Source: Planococcus wigleyi (GTDB lineage Bacteria; Bacillota; Bacilli; Bacillales_A; Planococcaceae). From it: a stretch of DNA of 64,000 bases. The notes below the pieces were generated by a model, which searched no databases, was not told where the DNA came from, and was given only the letters and a program-made list of their open reading frames with translations. Below are positions 1-8,459 of this stretch, piece by piece. Position 1 is the first letter of the stretch; each line of letters begins with the position of its first letter. The stretch covers positions 372,001 to 436,000 of the forward strand of contig NZ_JACSPU010000003.1 of the NCBI RefSeq assembly GCF_014836985.1, written 5' to 3'. The position numbers and the translations under genes were made by a program.

Positions 1-473
1 GAGCAGCATTGGCTGTTACTGCTTTTATTCCGACTGAGGAAAATTTAGCGCCAATTACATCCCTGACCTTGCCGGTTTTCTTTTTGCTGTTTTTCTCCGG
101 CTGGTTGGCCAGTATGGCAATGTTGTTGCCGGGCATCAGCGGTTCGTTTATCCTGTTGCTGTTGGGTGTTTACTCGACAGCCATTAATGCACTATCCTCT
201 TTGAACATCCCGATTGCCATGGCGATCGGAGCAGGCGTCATCGTTGGCTTTATCGTCAGCAGTAAGGCGATCCAGTATTTATTGGAACACTTTACTTACG
301 TTACCTACGCAGCCATTATCGGATTGATCCTAGGTTCTCTGTTTGTGGTATTCCCTGGATTCTCGGCAGATTCAACTACGCTTATCACCAGCCTGATTAC
401 ATTTGCGCTGGGCTTGGTATTCACTTTGCTTTTTAGTTCACCTAAAAAGACCGCCATTACAGAAGAAGTATAA
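1..473 (+). CDS. DUF368 family undecaprenyl phosphate translocase, C-terminal part
   Basis: The reading frame is open from the first base, so the 5' part lies outside the window; the TTG at 9 is not a real start. The visible 155 residues contain about four hydrophobic segments and the family's glycine/proline-rich motif LLPGISGSFILLLLG. Members of DUF368 (PopT) are integral membrane proteins shown to return undecaprenyl phosphate to the cytoplasmic face for cell wall synthesis. The gene encoding UppP, which makes that lipid phosphate, lies 1.5 kb downstream on the other strand. A strong terminator follows. Family assignment is confident; the specific transport role is inferred from the family. 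Confidence 0.85.
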   Translation, partial: AALAVTAFIPTEENLAPITSLTLPVFFLLFFSGWLASMAMLLPGISGSFILLLLGVYSTAINALSSLNIPIAMAIGAGVIVGFIVSSKAIQYLLEHFTYVTYAAIIGLILGSLFVVFPGFSADSTTLITSLITFALGLVFTLLFSSPKKTAITEEV

Positions 474-487
474 ATGGATGATTTGAA

Positions 488-520
488 AAAGAGCGGCCAT
501 CATTTTGATGGCCGCTCTTT
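488..520 (+). terminator. Terminator of the DUF368 gene
   Basis: A perfect 15-bp stem (488-502 and 506-520) has a TTT loop and ends in CTCTTT. It lies 15 bp after the stop codon. Confidence 0.8.
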
Positions 521-536
521 AGTATAGATGAAAATG

Positions 537-722
537 GAGCGTGGAAGTCGCGCACTTAGGTTAGCTTCAGCAATCGGCTGCCTCTGCTTTTCTTGTTGTC
601 CAGCTCGAGCGCCCAGATTCTAGGGTCATAAGCCAATCTGGCTATGCGGCAAAGAACGCCGCTTCGCCAGCCTGTCTTATGCCCGTCAAATCTACACGGG
701 CGCTCTCGCTTTTCTTGCACAA
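537..722 (-). repeat. Modular intergenic repeat, copy 1
   Basis: The 310-base gap between the DUF368 gene and the CAP-domain gene holds no gene; it contains the terminator and this GC-rich element. Read on the minus strand it carries the modules AGAAAAGCG, GGGCATAAGAC, GCTTATGACCC, GAGCTGGACAACAAGAAAAG and CTAACCTAAGTGCGCGACTT. The same modules, with variations, occur at 25150-25332 (minus) and 35838-36040 (plus). I found no open reading frame with a ribosome binding site in it. Confidence 0.7.
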
Positions 723-783
723 AGGCTTTTTGCTTTATGGATGGTGTGTTTGCGATTAAACTGTAGGATAAGAGGTGATGTGT

Positions 784-1911
784 GTGCGGAAGCTGTTTTG
801 GTTGATGATTCTGTTGCTGGCCGTGTTTTTTGCGCGCCCGATTTGGGAGGAACCGGTGGGTGAATATGTCGATTTAAGTTTCTTGGATTCTGTTGATCGG
901 ACAATTGAGAACATCACCGAAGATCCGAAAGTTTCTGAAGCTCTTGATGAAGCCGGAAATTTCACTTCGCGCATCGGCGCCCAATTACAGTCTTTGATTG
1001 CTTCCAACTCACTTGAATTGCCGGAAGCTGTAGCGAAGCCTGAACTGGTGGAAACGGATTCTTTGATTGCCATTCACAATGTAACGCTCGGCATGGATAA
1101 GGAGGAAGCCCAGGGAAAGGTCGGCCTTCCGCTTCGGTTGATGCAGAATGAGTATGGCACTGACTGGCATAGCTATCACCAAAATTATCAAAACTATGTG
1201 CTGCTGTCCTATGACCAAGAAGGCAAAGTGAATGGGATGTTCACCAATCAGGATTTGATTTCTTCGACGGAAGGCATTTCGATGGATTCCACAAAAACGG
1301 AAGTCCGTTCTTTGCTTGGTGCCCCACTGAAGAGCCTTCAAAAAGGAAATGTTCAATATATACTCGATACACGTGAAGAATACGATGTTTTTAAAACTGA
1401 TAATACGTATACTACGGTTTTTTATGATATCCACGAAGGCGATACGGTGACAGCGGTGCAGGTGATCCGTGAAGATTTGGAGAAGGCACGCTCTGAGATA
1501 TACGCTGAGCCGAATGAAGAGTTAAGGGAAGGTTATGAATTCCTGCTTTTCGAGTTAACCAACTCGGCACGGATTCAGCGTGATTTGCCCCTGTTGCAAT
1601 GGGATGAACAAACAAAGGTGACGGCCCGAAAACACAGTGAGGACATGGCAGAGAACCAATACTTCAGTCACACCAACCTGAAGGGGCAGTCGCCGTTTGA
1701 CCGGATGAATGAAGATGGAATTGCCTTTTATGTAGCGGGTGAGAATCTGGCATATGGCCAATACAGCAGCATCTTTGCTCATGAAGGACTCATGAATTCC
1801 ATGGGCCATCGTGAAAATATTGTCAAACCGGAGTTCGGGTATTTAGGCATCGGAACTGCCTTCAATTCAGAGAACCAACCTTACTACACGGCAAATTTCT
1901 TTAACCGATAG
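784..1911 (+). CDS. CAP-domain protein (YlbC-like), secreted or membrane-anchored
   Basis: The 375-residue protein has an N-terminal hydrophobic segment (about residues 4-17), a middle CAP-associated domain (about 100-240) and a C-terminal CAP/SCP-PR1 domain (about 250-375) with the motifs HSEDMAENQYFSHTN and GENLA. Bacillus YlbC has the same layout. CAP domains are extracytoplasmic; their activity in Firmicutes is not established. I chose GTG 784 because AAGAGGTG (771-777) is then correctly spaced; the upstream in-frame GTG 775 and ATG 778 overlap that sequence. The gene faces uppP across a shared terminator. Confidence 0.85.
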   Translation: MRKLFWLMILLLAVFFARPIWEEPVGEYVDLSFLDSVDRTIENITEDPKVSEALDEAGNFTSRIGAQLQSLIASNSLELPEAVAKPELVETDSLIAIHNVTLGMDKEEAQGKVGLPLRLMQNEYGTDWHSYHQNYQNYVLLSYDQEGKVNGMFTNQDLISSTEGISMDSTKTEVRSLLGAPLKSLQKGNVQYILDTREEYDVFKTDNTYTTVFYDIHEGDTVTAVQVIREDLEKARSEIYAEPNEELREGYEFLLFELTNSARIQRDLPLLQWDEQTKVTARKHSEDMAENQYFSHTNLKGQSPFDRMNEDGIAFYVAGENLAYGQYSSIFAHEGLMNSMGHRENIVKPEFGYLGIGTAFNSENQPYYTANFFNR

Positions 1912-1916
1912 AAAAA

Positions 1917-1950
1917 CAGGCTGCCAATGGAAATTGGCAGCCTGTTTTTT
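1917..1950. terminator. Bidirectional terminator between the CAP-domain gene and uppP
   Basis: A perfect 12-bp stem (1917-1928 and 1933-1944) has a GGAA loop. It is flanked by AAAAA on the left and TTTTTT on the right, so it can serve both converging genes. Confidence 0.85.
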
Positions 1951-1988
1951 AGCTTACATACGTACAGTTTTCAGTTTTTCTGCTTTTT

Positions 1989-2819
1989 TTAATTCAATAC
2001 AAGCCACGCTAAGACGACAAGCGGACCGACGATAAAGCAGTAAATGGCAAAATACTTCAATTGCCCTTTTGCCATGATGTTCATAAACCATTTTAATGAA
2101 AAATAAGAAGCGACCAGAGATCCAAGGAATGCCATGATGTATGGAACGGCCATAGACCCTAGGTTATCGTCACTGATGATATCTGTGATGCTGAGAACAG
2201 CACCTCCCAAGCTAATGGGGATAAACAGCAAGAAAGAGAAGCGCAATGCGGTTTCCTGGTTAATGCCCCGTGCCATCGCCGCCACAATCGTAGCGCCGCT
2301 TCGGCTGATGCCGGGGATTAGTGCAATTGCTTGTGCGCCGCCGATGATGATGGCGTCTTTCATTGTCAGGTTGCCATCTTTTCGCTGTCCGCGCATATTG
2401 CGGATCCACCAAAGGCCAAGACCGGTTACGATCAATGTCAGACCGACTGTCAAGATGGTCGACAAGTTATCATCGATTGCATCCTGAAACAAGAGGCCGA
2501 TGACCCCGGCAGGAATGGTTGCGACTACAAGATAGACCACAAACATGAAATCCCGTTTTGTTTCGGCATTTTTTACAGTGAAGTATTTCAATCCGTTGAC
2601 GACAAGGCGTTTGATGTCATCGCGGTAAATGATCAAAACCGCAATAAGGGATGCGCTGTTGACCAGTAAAGCAAAGGTTGAAACGCTTCCTTCAATTTGA
2701 ACATCCAAAAAGTATTGGGCAATCAACAGATGTCCGCTGGATGAGATGGGAATCGGTTCAGTTAATCCTTGGAAAAGTCCGAGAAGCAAAAATTTGATTG
2801 TAAGCCATAATTGATCCAT
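1989..2819 (-). CDS. uppP: Undecaprenyl-diphosphatase UppP (BacA family)
   Basis: This 276-residue polytopic membrane enzyme removes a phosphate from undecaprenyl diphosphate, giving the carrier lipid for peptidoglycan and teichoic acid synthesis. Both signatures are visible: [14 protein letters not shown] (Q17, E21, H30), the (E/Q)xxxE and histidine region, and [10 protein letters not shown] in the second half. About eight hydrophobic segments are present and the length is normal. GGAGG lies 9 bp before the ATG at 2819. In this class UppP confers bacitracin tolerance. The DUF368 carrier transporter 1.5 kb upstream and the PAP2 enzyme at 54.7 kb belong to the same lipid cycle. Confidence 0.95.
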   Translation of the reverse strand: MDQLWLTIKFLLLGLFQGLTEPIPISSSGHLLIAQYFLDVQIEGSVSTFALLVNSASLIAVLIIYRDDIKRLVVNGLKYFTVKNAETKRDFMFVVYLVVATIPAGVIGLLFQDAIDDNLSTILTVGLTLIVTGLGLWWIRNMRGQRKDGNLTMKDAIIIGGAQAIALIPGISRSGATIVAAMARGINQETALRFSFLLFIPISLGGAVLSITDIISDDNLGSMAVPYIMAFLGSLVASYFSLKWFMNIMAKGQLKYFAIYCFIVGPLVVLAWLVLN

Positions 2820-2965
2820 TAAATAAAATCCTCCATTGCTTGTGTACTTATTTTATCTATCAGTGCCGCTTTTTTATCCAATAACTTCAAAACAACATAA
2901 AAAATATAATACCATATTTTCGTGGTAAACTGGGTATACTATTGAAAAGAAAGGAAGTGACGTGT

Positions 2966-4048
2966 TTGACGAACAAGCTTTGGTTTCAAGTGGGAGTAGG
3001 AATAATCCTAGCTTTAGTCATTATTCGTTTATTTATTGAAGTACAAGGGATTTTCGATCCTTTATTTATTATTGCAGGGACAATATTTGTTCCATTGCTG
3101 TTAGGAGGTGTCTTATTCTACTTGACGAGACCGGTCCTGAATTTCTTAATGAAGAAGAAATTCCCGAAATGGGCAGGGGTTTTGACCGTCCTTCTAGCAA
3201 TTGTCTTAGTATTCTACTTGTTCTACATCATGATTGGCCCGATTGTCACTGGCCAAATCAATACATTGGTGGACAATGCACCTGAAATAATTGACAGTGT
3301 GGAAGAATATGGCCAATACATATTCGATCAGCGTGACCGTCTTCCGGGTTCAATTGAAGAGCAGTTGAATGACATGACTGGCCAAATCGGTGACCGGATC
3401 GGGGATGTTGGCGGATGGGTACTTTCCTTCATTGGCAGCTTTATATCCGGTGTGGTTACATTGGTGTTGGTTCCGTTTTTCCTGGTTTACCTTTTGGTTG
3501 ACCATAAGAAATTCGTTCCATTTGTTTCCGGTTTCTTTTCAGGAGAACGAAAAAAATGGATTCGGAAAACATTGCATGACATCGACGAAACCCTTCAGGC
3601 GTATATCCAGGGGCAACTATTCGTCAGTTTCCTTGTGGGGATCATGCTGCTGATCGGTTATTTGATCATTGACCTGGATTACGCTTTATTATTGGCTTTA
3701 ATTGGTATGGCGACTAACGTTATCCCGTTCTTGGGGCCCTATATTGCGGTAATTCCGGCCATCATCATTGCACTTGTACAAGACCCGATCATGGCGGTCT
3801 ACGTCGCTATCATCATGCTGGTTGCACAGCAGATTGAAAGTAATTTCATCACCCCTAACGTCATGGGCAAGTCACTCGACGTCCACCCATTGACAGTCAT
3901 TACCTTGATCTTGGCAGCAGGAAACATCGCTGGATTATGGGGAATCATTTTGGCGGTACCTGTATATGCTGTTATCAAGACGATTGCCAAGAACATCTAT
4001 GCGAGACGCAGTGAAATTCGTGACACCGCTACACGCGAAATTGAATAA
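2966..4048 (+). CDS. AI-2E family transporter (YueF/YtvI-like)
   Basis: The 360-residue protein has the family's layout: paired N-terminal hydrophobic segments, a soluble stretch around residues 85-135 rich in D, E, Q and G, then five to six segments including IGMATNVIPFLGPYIAVIPA and the Q-Q-I-E-S-N-F-I-T-P motif near residue 290. The family was named for autoinducer-2 export, but members are also proposed as sodium/proton antiporters or general exporters; the substrate here is unknown. I chose TTG 2966, with AAGGAAG (2951-2957) 8 bp upstream; the in-frame TTG 2942 has no ribosome binding site. It appears monocistronic. Confidence 0.85.
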   Translation: MTNKLWFQVGVGIILALVIIRLFIEVQGIFDPLFIIAGTIFVPLLLGGVLFYLTRPVLNFLMKKKFPKWAGVLTVLLAIVLVFYLFYIMIGPIVTGQINTLVDNAPEIIDSVEEYGQYIFDQRDRLPGSIEEQLNDMTGQIGDRIGDVGGWVLSFIGSFISGVVTLVLVPFFLVYLLVDHKKFVPFVSGFFSGERKKWIRKTLHDIDETLQAYIQGQLFVSFLVGIMLLIGYLIIDLDYALLLALIGMATNVIPFLGPYIAVIPAIIIALVQDPIMAVYVAIIMLVAQQIESNFITPNVMGKSLDVHPLTVITLILAAGNIAGLWGIILAVPVYAVIKTIAKNIYARRSEIRDTATREIE

Positions 4049-4053
4049 AAGAG

Positions 4054-4083
4054 AACCTGTGAATTCTATTCACAGGTTTTTTC
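4054..4083 (+). terminator. Terminator after the AI-2E family gene
   Basis: An 11-bp stem (4054-4064 and 4068-4078) with a three-base loop is followed by a T-rich tail. Confidence 0.8.
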
Positions 4084-4102
4084 TTTGGAAAAAACATCCT
4101 GC

Positions 4103-4156
4103 TTGACCTTGAAAGGTTTACCCCCTAAACTATAAATATTGGTTGAGGGGGTAAAC
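4103..4156 (+). promoter_or_regulatory. MarR operon promoter with overlapping palindromic operator
   Basis: A -35 TTGACC (4103-4108) and -10 TAAACT (4126-4131) are 17 bp apart. Two 15-bp arms, GTTTACCCCCTAAAC (4116-4130) and GTTGAGGGGGTAAAC (4142-4156), form an inverted repeat with one mismatch. The left arm covers the spacer and -10. The right arm contains the G-rich ribosome binding site of the MarR gene. Autorepression by the MarR protein at 4161 is the simplest reading; this is inferred. Confidence 0.75.
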
Positions 4157-4160
4157 TACT

Positions 4161-4604
4161 TTGGATGGACGAATAAAAGAAGCGGTGGATCTTTTTCAAG
4201 AAGTGATGATGTATGGAACCGAGCGGGTCATCAAATCGGTCGACCATCCTTTATGGAACGAATATTCACCTGAGCAGATTCAAATGCTGAAGTTGATCAG
4301 CAAGGAAAAGCGCGTTACTTCAGCGAGGTTAGCCGTACTGCAAGCCGTACATAAAAGTGCGATTTCCAGCCGTATCAAGAAATTGCTGCAAAAAGAAGTG
4401 ATCCAAGTTGTCCAGACTGAGGACCGTCGGGAAAAAATGCTGGAGCTCACGGATAAAGGGCAGGCAATTTTGATGGAACTGGAGAAAGTGTTGACGGATT
4501 ACATTGAGAAATTGATATCCGAAAATATCGCGGACGAAGAAATAGATCAATTTCTAACGATTTTCCGGAAGCTGAAAACAATTATAAAAATGGATGGAGT
4601 GTAA
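4161..4604 (+). CDS. MarR family transcriptional regulator
   Basis: The 147-residue protein is a typical MarR-type winged-helix dimer. The recognition-helix region reads KSAISSRIKKLLQKEVIQ (about residues 67-84) and the wing carries the D-R-R motif of TEDRREKMLELTDKG. MarR proteins usually bind a palindrome in their own promoter and release it on binding a phenolic or lipophilic ligand. The gene starts at TTG 4161, its ribosome binding site lies inside the operator, and it is followed 3 bp later by an MMPL exporter gene. This strongly suggests it represses that pump. The ligand cannot be told from sequence. Confidence 0.9.
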   Translation: MDGRIKEAVDLFQEVMMYGTERVIKSVDHPLWNEYSPEQIQMLKLISKEKRVTSARLAVLQAVHKSAISSRIKKLLQKEVIQVVQTEDRREKMLELTDKGQAILMELEKVLTDYIEKLISENIADEEIDQFLTIFRKLKTIIKMDGV

Positions 4605-4607
4605 TAC

Positions 4608-7226
4608 ATGAAGAGTGTATTGAAATTTAAATGGCCGATTGCAATCGGTTTGATTGTGTTGACGGTCGTCTTATTCCTGCTGGCGCCCAATTTAACGGAG
4701 CAGGCGGAACAAGCCGGGTCATTCCAGTTATCGGATGAAGCGTCTTCGCAAATTGCTTCAAGAATTTTGACGGATGCGGATGCTGCAGATCAAACCATCT
4801 CGCTTGTCATGCCTTTGGAAAGTGAACTAACAGATTCGATGCGGGAAACGCTCGAGCAGATGGTTGCGGACATAGAAGCATTGGGAGATCCTGTAACCAG
4901 TGTATTGAATCCCGTAGAAAGCGAAGAATTGGAAGAGCAACTGATTTCGGAGGACCGCCAAACGGTATTGATGCCGGTTACGGTTGACGGTACGGACGAA
5001 GAAGTGAATGCCGTGGCTGACACAATCAGGGAAACGATTATTCCTGAAGACATGACAGCCTATCTGACTGGAGAAGCCATCATCAACAACGACGTCAACA
5101 TCAGTGCTCAGGAAGGCTTGAAGCGTACGGAAATCATAACAGTCGTTTTGATTTTCGGGTTATTGCTGGCAGTGTTCCGCTCAATCGTAACGCCGTTCAT
5201 TCCACTTGTGGCAGTCGGGATTTCGTATTTATTGAGCCAATCAATCGTAGCGTTTTTCATCGATTGGTTCGGATTCCCAGTGTCAAACTATACACAGATA
5301 TTCTTGGTGGCGATTCTGTTCGGGATTGGAACAGACTATTGTATCCTGTTGTTGAGCCGTTATAAAGAAGAATTATCGGCTGGACATGGTGTCGAGCAAT
5401 CGATCATCAATACGTATAAAACTGCAGGGCGAACTTTGCTGATCAGTGGTATAGCCGTGTTTATCGGATTCTTTGCCATCGGCTTTGCTGAATTCCCGAT
5501 TTTCAAATCAGCAGTGGCTGTAGCGGTCGGTATCTTTGTCTTATTGCTGGTCCTTTACACGATTGTGCCGTTCTTTATGTCTCTTTTGAAGGAAAAATTA
5601 TTCTGGCCTTCGAAGAAAACAGCGTCCCACAGCGACAGCAAATTGTGGATCAACATGAGCAAGCTGTCGATCAATCGTCCATTGTTGTCGATGCTGGTAG
5701 TGGCAGTGATTACTGTGCCGTTGTTGTTTACGTATGACAATGACTTATCTTTTAATACGGTAGATGAAATCGGTTCGGAATACGAATCGGTGAAAGGCCT
5801 TCGCGCAATTGAAGAAGGTTTTGGAAAAGGAGATTCTCTGCCGGTTCAAGTAATCGTCAAATCAGATGATGCCTTGACGGATCGGTCGACTGTCCCTTAT
5901 TTCGAAATGTTAAGTAAAGAAATTGAAAAAATTGATGGCGTTGAAACGGTTCGATCGATTACACGTCCGACAGGCGACGTAATTGATGAACTGTACGTGG
6001 ATGAACAACTTGGCCTTATGGCAGATGGCTTGGGCGAGGCACGTGATGGACTGGGCGAAGTGCAAGCGGGGCTTACAGAAGTCCAGACCAACCTAAGTGC
6101 TATTGCTGATCAAGCAGGCAATGCAGGGGGGTTGAATGAAGCCGCTGCAGGGCTTGGCCAGATCAACCAACAAATAGGCCAAGTTTCACAAGGCTTGCAA
6201 GTAACTGGCAACATCCCTCAAACGGTTGGTGCATTAACACAAATCAGCGGCGGGTTGTCGGAAATTCAACAAGGCCTGGCTGGAGCAGCTGGCCAAACAG
6301 CAGAGCTTAGTGCCGGCTTAACTCAGCTGGCAGAAGGCGTAGGCGCATCGAACGACGGCCTTGCTGAAATACAAAACGGCTTAACAGAAGTTGTTGAAAT
6401 GATGCAGGAAATGAGCGACAGTGAAGCTGTGCGTGACACCGGTTTATTCATTCCGGAAGGAACGCTGGAAAGCGAGGACTTTGAACAAGTTCTCGATCGT
6501 TATTCATTTGCGGACGGCACCGGAATGATGATGGAAGTGATTTTATCAGAGGATCCTTATTCTCATGAAGCGATCGGCATCACTTCTGAAATCAAAGAAA
6601 CGGTTGAACGCACTGCAGCAGGAACGCCGCTTGAAGAAGCGGAAATTGCCTTCAGTGGAATTTCCAGCATCAACAGTGACTTAGAAGAAGTATCCTCCAA
6701 TGACTTTACCAATACGGTGGTCATCATGCTGATCAGCTTGTTCGTTGTCCTGGCAATTCTTTTCCGTTCATTGATTATGCCATTGTATATGATCGGATCG
6801 CTTTTGCTGACGTATTATACTTCGATTTCCATTGCGGAATTGATCTTTGTAAATGGTCTTGGTTATGATGGCATCAGCTGGGCAGTGCCGTTCTTCGGCT
6901 TTGTTATGCTGGTGGCGTTGGGAGTCGATTATTCGATCTTCCTGCTTGACCGGTTCCGCGAAGAATCATTTAACGGAATCACAGTCCGCGATGCGATGCG
7001 TACATCGATGGCGAAGATGGGAACTGTCATCATTACGGCAGCGATTATTCTGGCGGGTACATTCGGTGCCATGATGCCATCTGGTGTCTTAAGCCTCGTA
7101 CAGATTGCGACGATCGTTATAACAGGGCTGCTGTTGTACGGACTGATTGTGCTGCCGCTATTGATACCGGCGATTTCAGTATCCTTTGACCGGGGTGTCT
7201 GGTGGCCGTTCGGCAAGAAAAAATAA
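4608..7226 (+). CDS. MMPL/RND family exporter (YdfJ-like)
   Basis: The 872-residue membrane protein has the duplicated RND layout: one membrane helix, an extracytoplasmic domain (about 30-170), a five-to-six helix bundle with GTDYCILLLSRYKEE (about residue 244), a second extracytoplasmic domain, and a second bundle with LGVDYSIFLLDRFREE (about residue 770). The conserved aspartates in GxDY are expected in the proton path. Residues about 470-610 form a long low-complexity stretch in which GL recurs with Q, E and A, probably an alpha-helical hairpin as in YdfJ-type proteins. Substrates of relatives are lipids, antibiotics or siderophores; here the substrate is unknown. It is co-transcribed with the MarR gene. 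Confidence 0.88.
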   Translation: MKSVLKFKWPIAIGLIVLTVVLFLLAPNLTEQAEQAGSFQLSDEASSQIASRILTDADAADQTISLVMPLESELTDSMRETLEQMVADIEALGDPVTSVLNPVESEELEEQLISEDRQTVLMPVTVDGTDEEVNAVADTIRETIIPEDMTAYLTGEAIINNDVNISAQEGLKRTEIITVVLIFGLLLAVFRSIVTPFIPLVAVGISYLLSQSIVAFFIDWFGFPVSNYTQIFLVAILFGIGTDYCILLLSRYKEELSAGHGVEQSIINTYKTAGRTLLISGIAVFIGFFAIGFAEFPIFKSAVAVAVGIFVLLLVLYTIVPFFMSLLKEKLFWPSKKTASHSDSKLWINMSKLSINRPLLSMLVVAVITVPLLFTYDNDLSFNTVDEIGSEYESVKGLRAIEEGFGKGDSLPVQVIVKSDDALTDRSTVPYFEMLSKEIEKIDGVETVRSITRPTGDVIDELYVDEQLGLMADGLGEARDGLGEVQAGLTEVQTNLSAIADQAGNAGGLNEAAAGLGQINQQIGQVSQGLQVTGNIPQTVGALTQISGGLSEIQQGLAGAAGQTAELSAGLTQLAEGVGASNDGLAEIQNGLTEVVEMMQEMSDSEAVRDTGLFIPEGTLESEDFEQVLDRYSFADGTGMMMEVILSEDPYSHEAIGITSEIKETVERTAAGTPLEEAEIAFSGISSINSDLEEVSSNDFTNTVVIMLISLFVVLAILFRSLIMPLYMIGSLLLTYYTSISIAELIFVNGLGYDGISWAVPFFGFVMLVALGVDYSIFLLDRFREESFNGITVRDAMRTSMAKMGTVIITAAIILAGTFGAMMPSGVLSLVQIATIVITGLLLYGLIVLPLLIPAISVSFDRGVWWPFGKKK

Positions 7227-7245
7227 TAGGACTATAGTTGATAAG

Positions 7246-7268
7246 AGCTGCGTTCGCGCAGCTTTTTT
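7246..7268 (+). terminator. Terminator of the MarR-MMPL operon
   Basis: A 7-bp GC-rich stem (7246-7252 and 7257-7263) with a TTCG loop is followed by TTTTTT. Confidence 0.85.
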
Positions 7269-7440
7269 CTATGGATGTGGGATTGCGCCGGTCGTGGTAT
7301 ACTAAATGGTAATTGAAAATGCGAAACGGGTGTAACCATATATTTCTGCGAGTTTCAGTATATAGCTGACAGATTTATGTCTTGGATCTTAACTAAGGTT
7401 TTTGATGAAATAAATGAAACTACGAAACGAGGTAATGAGA

Positions 7441-7893
7441 TTGTTAACATTTGAGCAAAAACTGGAAATCATTGAATCTTTTCCGGAATTGACGAGAAAA
7501 GACGTATCGATGAAACGCGTGAACTTCCATTATGAAGAGAGTTTGTACGACAAGAAAATCGTCGTCTATCATTTGCATCCAACGGGCAATGGTTTTGTCT
7601 ATGTAGGCAACTTGCCGCAGTATGAAGTGGATAAAAAAGGCTTCGTCAATATCCGTGATTTTTCCGAAAAAGAATTGCGCAGCGTTTTAGCCGATTCGTT
7701 GGATTATTTATCTTTAGAACCGGAACCGCCGTATGACAAGACGTGGGTCAGCCGCGATAACGTGAAATTGGATTTGGTCTACGAAGAACCGTTCTGGAAT
7801 GTCTATACAGGGAAAAACCTCGAAGAAAGCTTCGGAACGTTTGATGATGCTGAAAATTACTTGCTTGATCAGGGCTTTAAAGAAAAGAAATGA
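7441..7893 (+). CDS. Hypothetical protein, soluble, 150 residues
   Basis: I do not recognise this family. The product is acidic and soluble, with no signal peptide, membrane segment or cysteine. It begins LTFEQKLEIIESFPEL, has a central beta-rich part (VVYHLHPTGNGFVYVGN) and ends FDDAENYLLDQGFKEKK. I chose TTG 7441 because CGAGGT (7428-7433) is well placed; ATG 7435 and ATG 7414 are in-frame alternatives. Its stop codon overlaps the ATG of the GNAT gene, so the two are likely co-translated. Confidence 0.65.
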   Translation: MLTFEQKLEIIESFPELTRKDVSMKRVNFHYEESLYDKKIVVYHLHPTGNGFVYVGNLPQYEVDKKGFVNIRDFSEKELRSVLADSLDYLSLEPEPPYDKTWVSRDNVKLDLVYEEPFWNVYTGKNLEESFGTFDDAENYLLDQGFKEKK

Positions 7894-8351
7894 TGAAATT
7901 TCGTCAGCTGCAAGTTCCTGAACCGTTGCCGATGGATCTATTATTGGAAGCGGACCCTTCAGAACAATTGGTGCGTGCTTATTGTGCATCCGGCTGGTGC
8001 GTGGTTGCTGAAGAAAAAAGTGAGATAGTGGGCGTATACGTCTTGTTTCCTTTGTCAGAGACTACAGTGGAAATTAAGAATATAGCGGTTGCGGAAAGCG
8101 TGCGAGGCCAGGGCTATGGGCGGCAGCTTCTTCAGCATGCTTTGGCAGAATCGGCACGGCGAGGTTTTGAGTTCGTGGAAATTGGTACCGGCAATTCAAG
8201 TCTGGGCCAGCTGGCTCTTTATCAGAAATGCGGTTTTCGCCTCCATGCAATCGATCCTGACTTTTTCAGGAGAAATTATCGGGAACCGATTTTTGAAAAC
8301 GGCATTGAATGCCGTGACATGGTCAGGCTTCGGTATGCCATCAGTAAGTAA
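7890..8351 (+). CDS. GNAT family N-acetyltransferase
   Basis: The 153-residue protein is a single GNAT domain. Motif A, which binds the acetyl-CoA pyrophosphate, reads VRGQGYGRQLLQHAL (about residues 71-85), and motif B reads LGQLALYQKCGF (about 109-120), as in YbbJ/ArsN2-like members. The acceptor is unknown. The start ATG (7890 or 7893) overlaps the stop of the preceding hypothetical gene, so the pair forms one operon. A T-rich terminator follows. Confidence 0.85.
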   Translation: MMKFRQLQVPEPLPMDLLLEADPSEQLVRAYCASGWCVVAEEKSEIVGVYVLFPLSETTVEIKNIAVAESVRGQGYGRQLLQHALAESARRGFEFVEIGTGNSSLGQLALYQKCGFRLHAIDPDFFRRNYREPIFENGIECRDMVRLRYAISK

Positions 8352-8371
8352 CGGTTATAGGACGCCAACAA

Positions 8372-8400
8372 AAAAAGAGGAGCTCTGCTCTTCTTTTTTT
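8372..8400 (+). terminator. Terminator after the GNAT gene
   Basis: The stem AGAGGAGC / GCTCTTCT (one G-T pair) around a TCT loop is followed by a run of seven T. Confidence 0.8.
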
Positions 8401-8459
8401 GTGGTTAAAAGAGGTAATAAATCCGATTTTTCGGTATGCTAAAGGCAAGGAGTGAGGAC

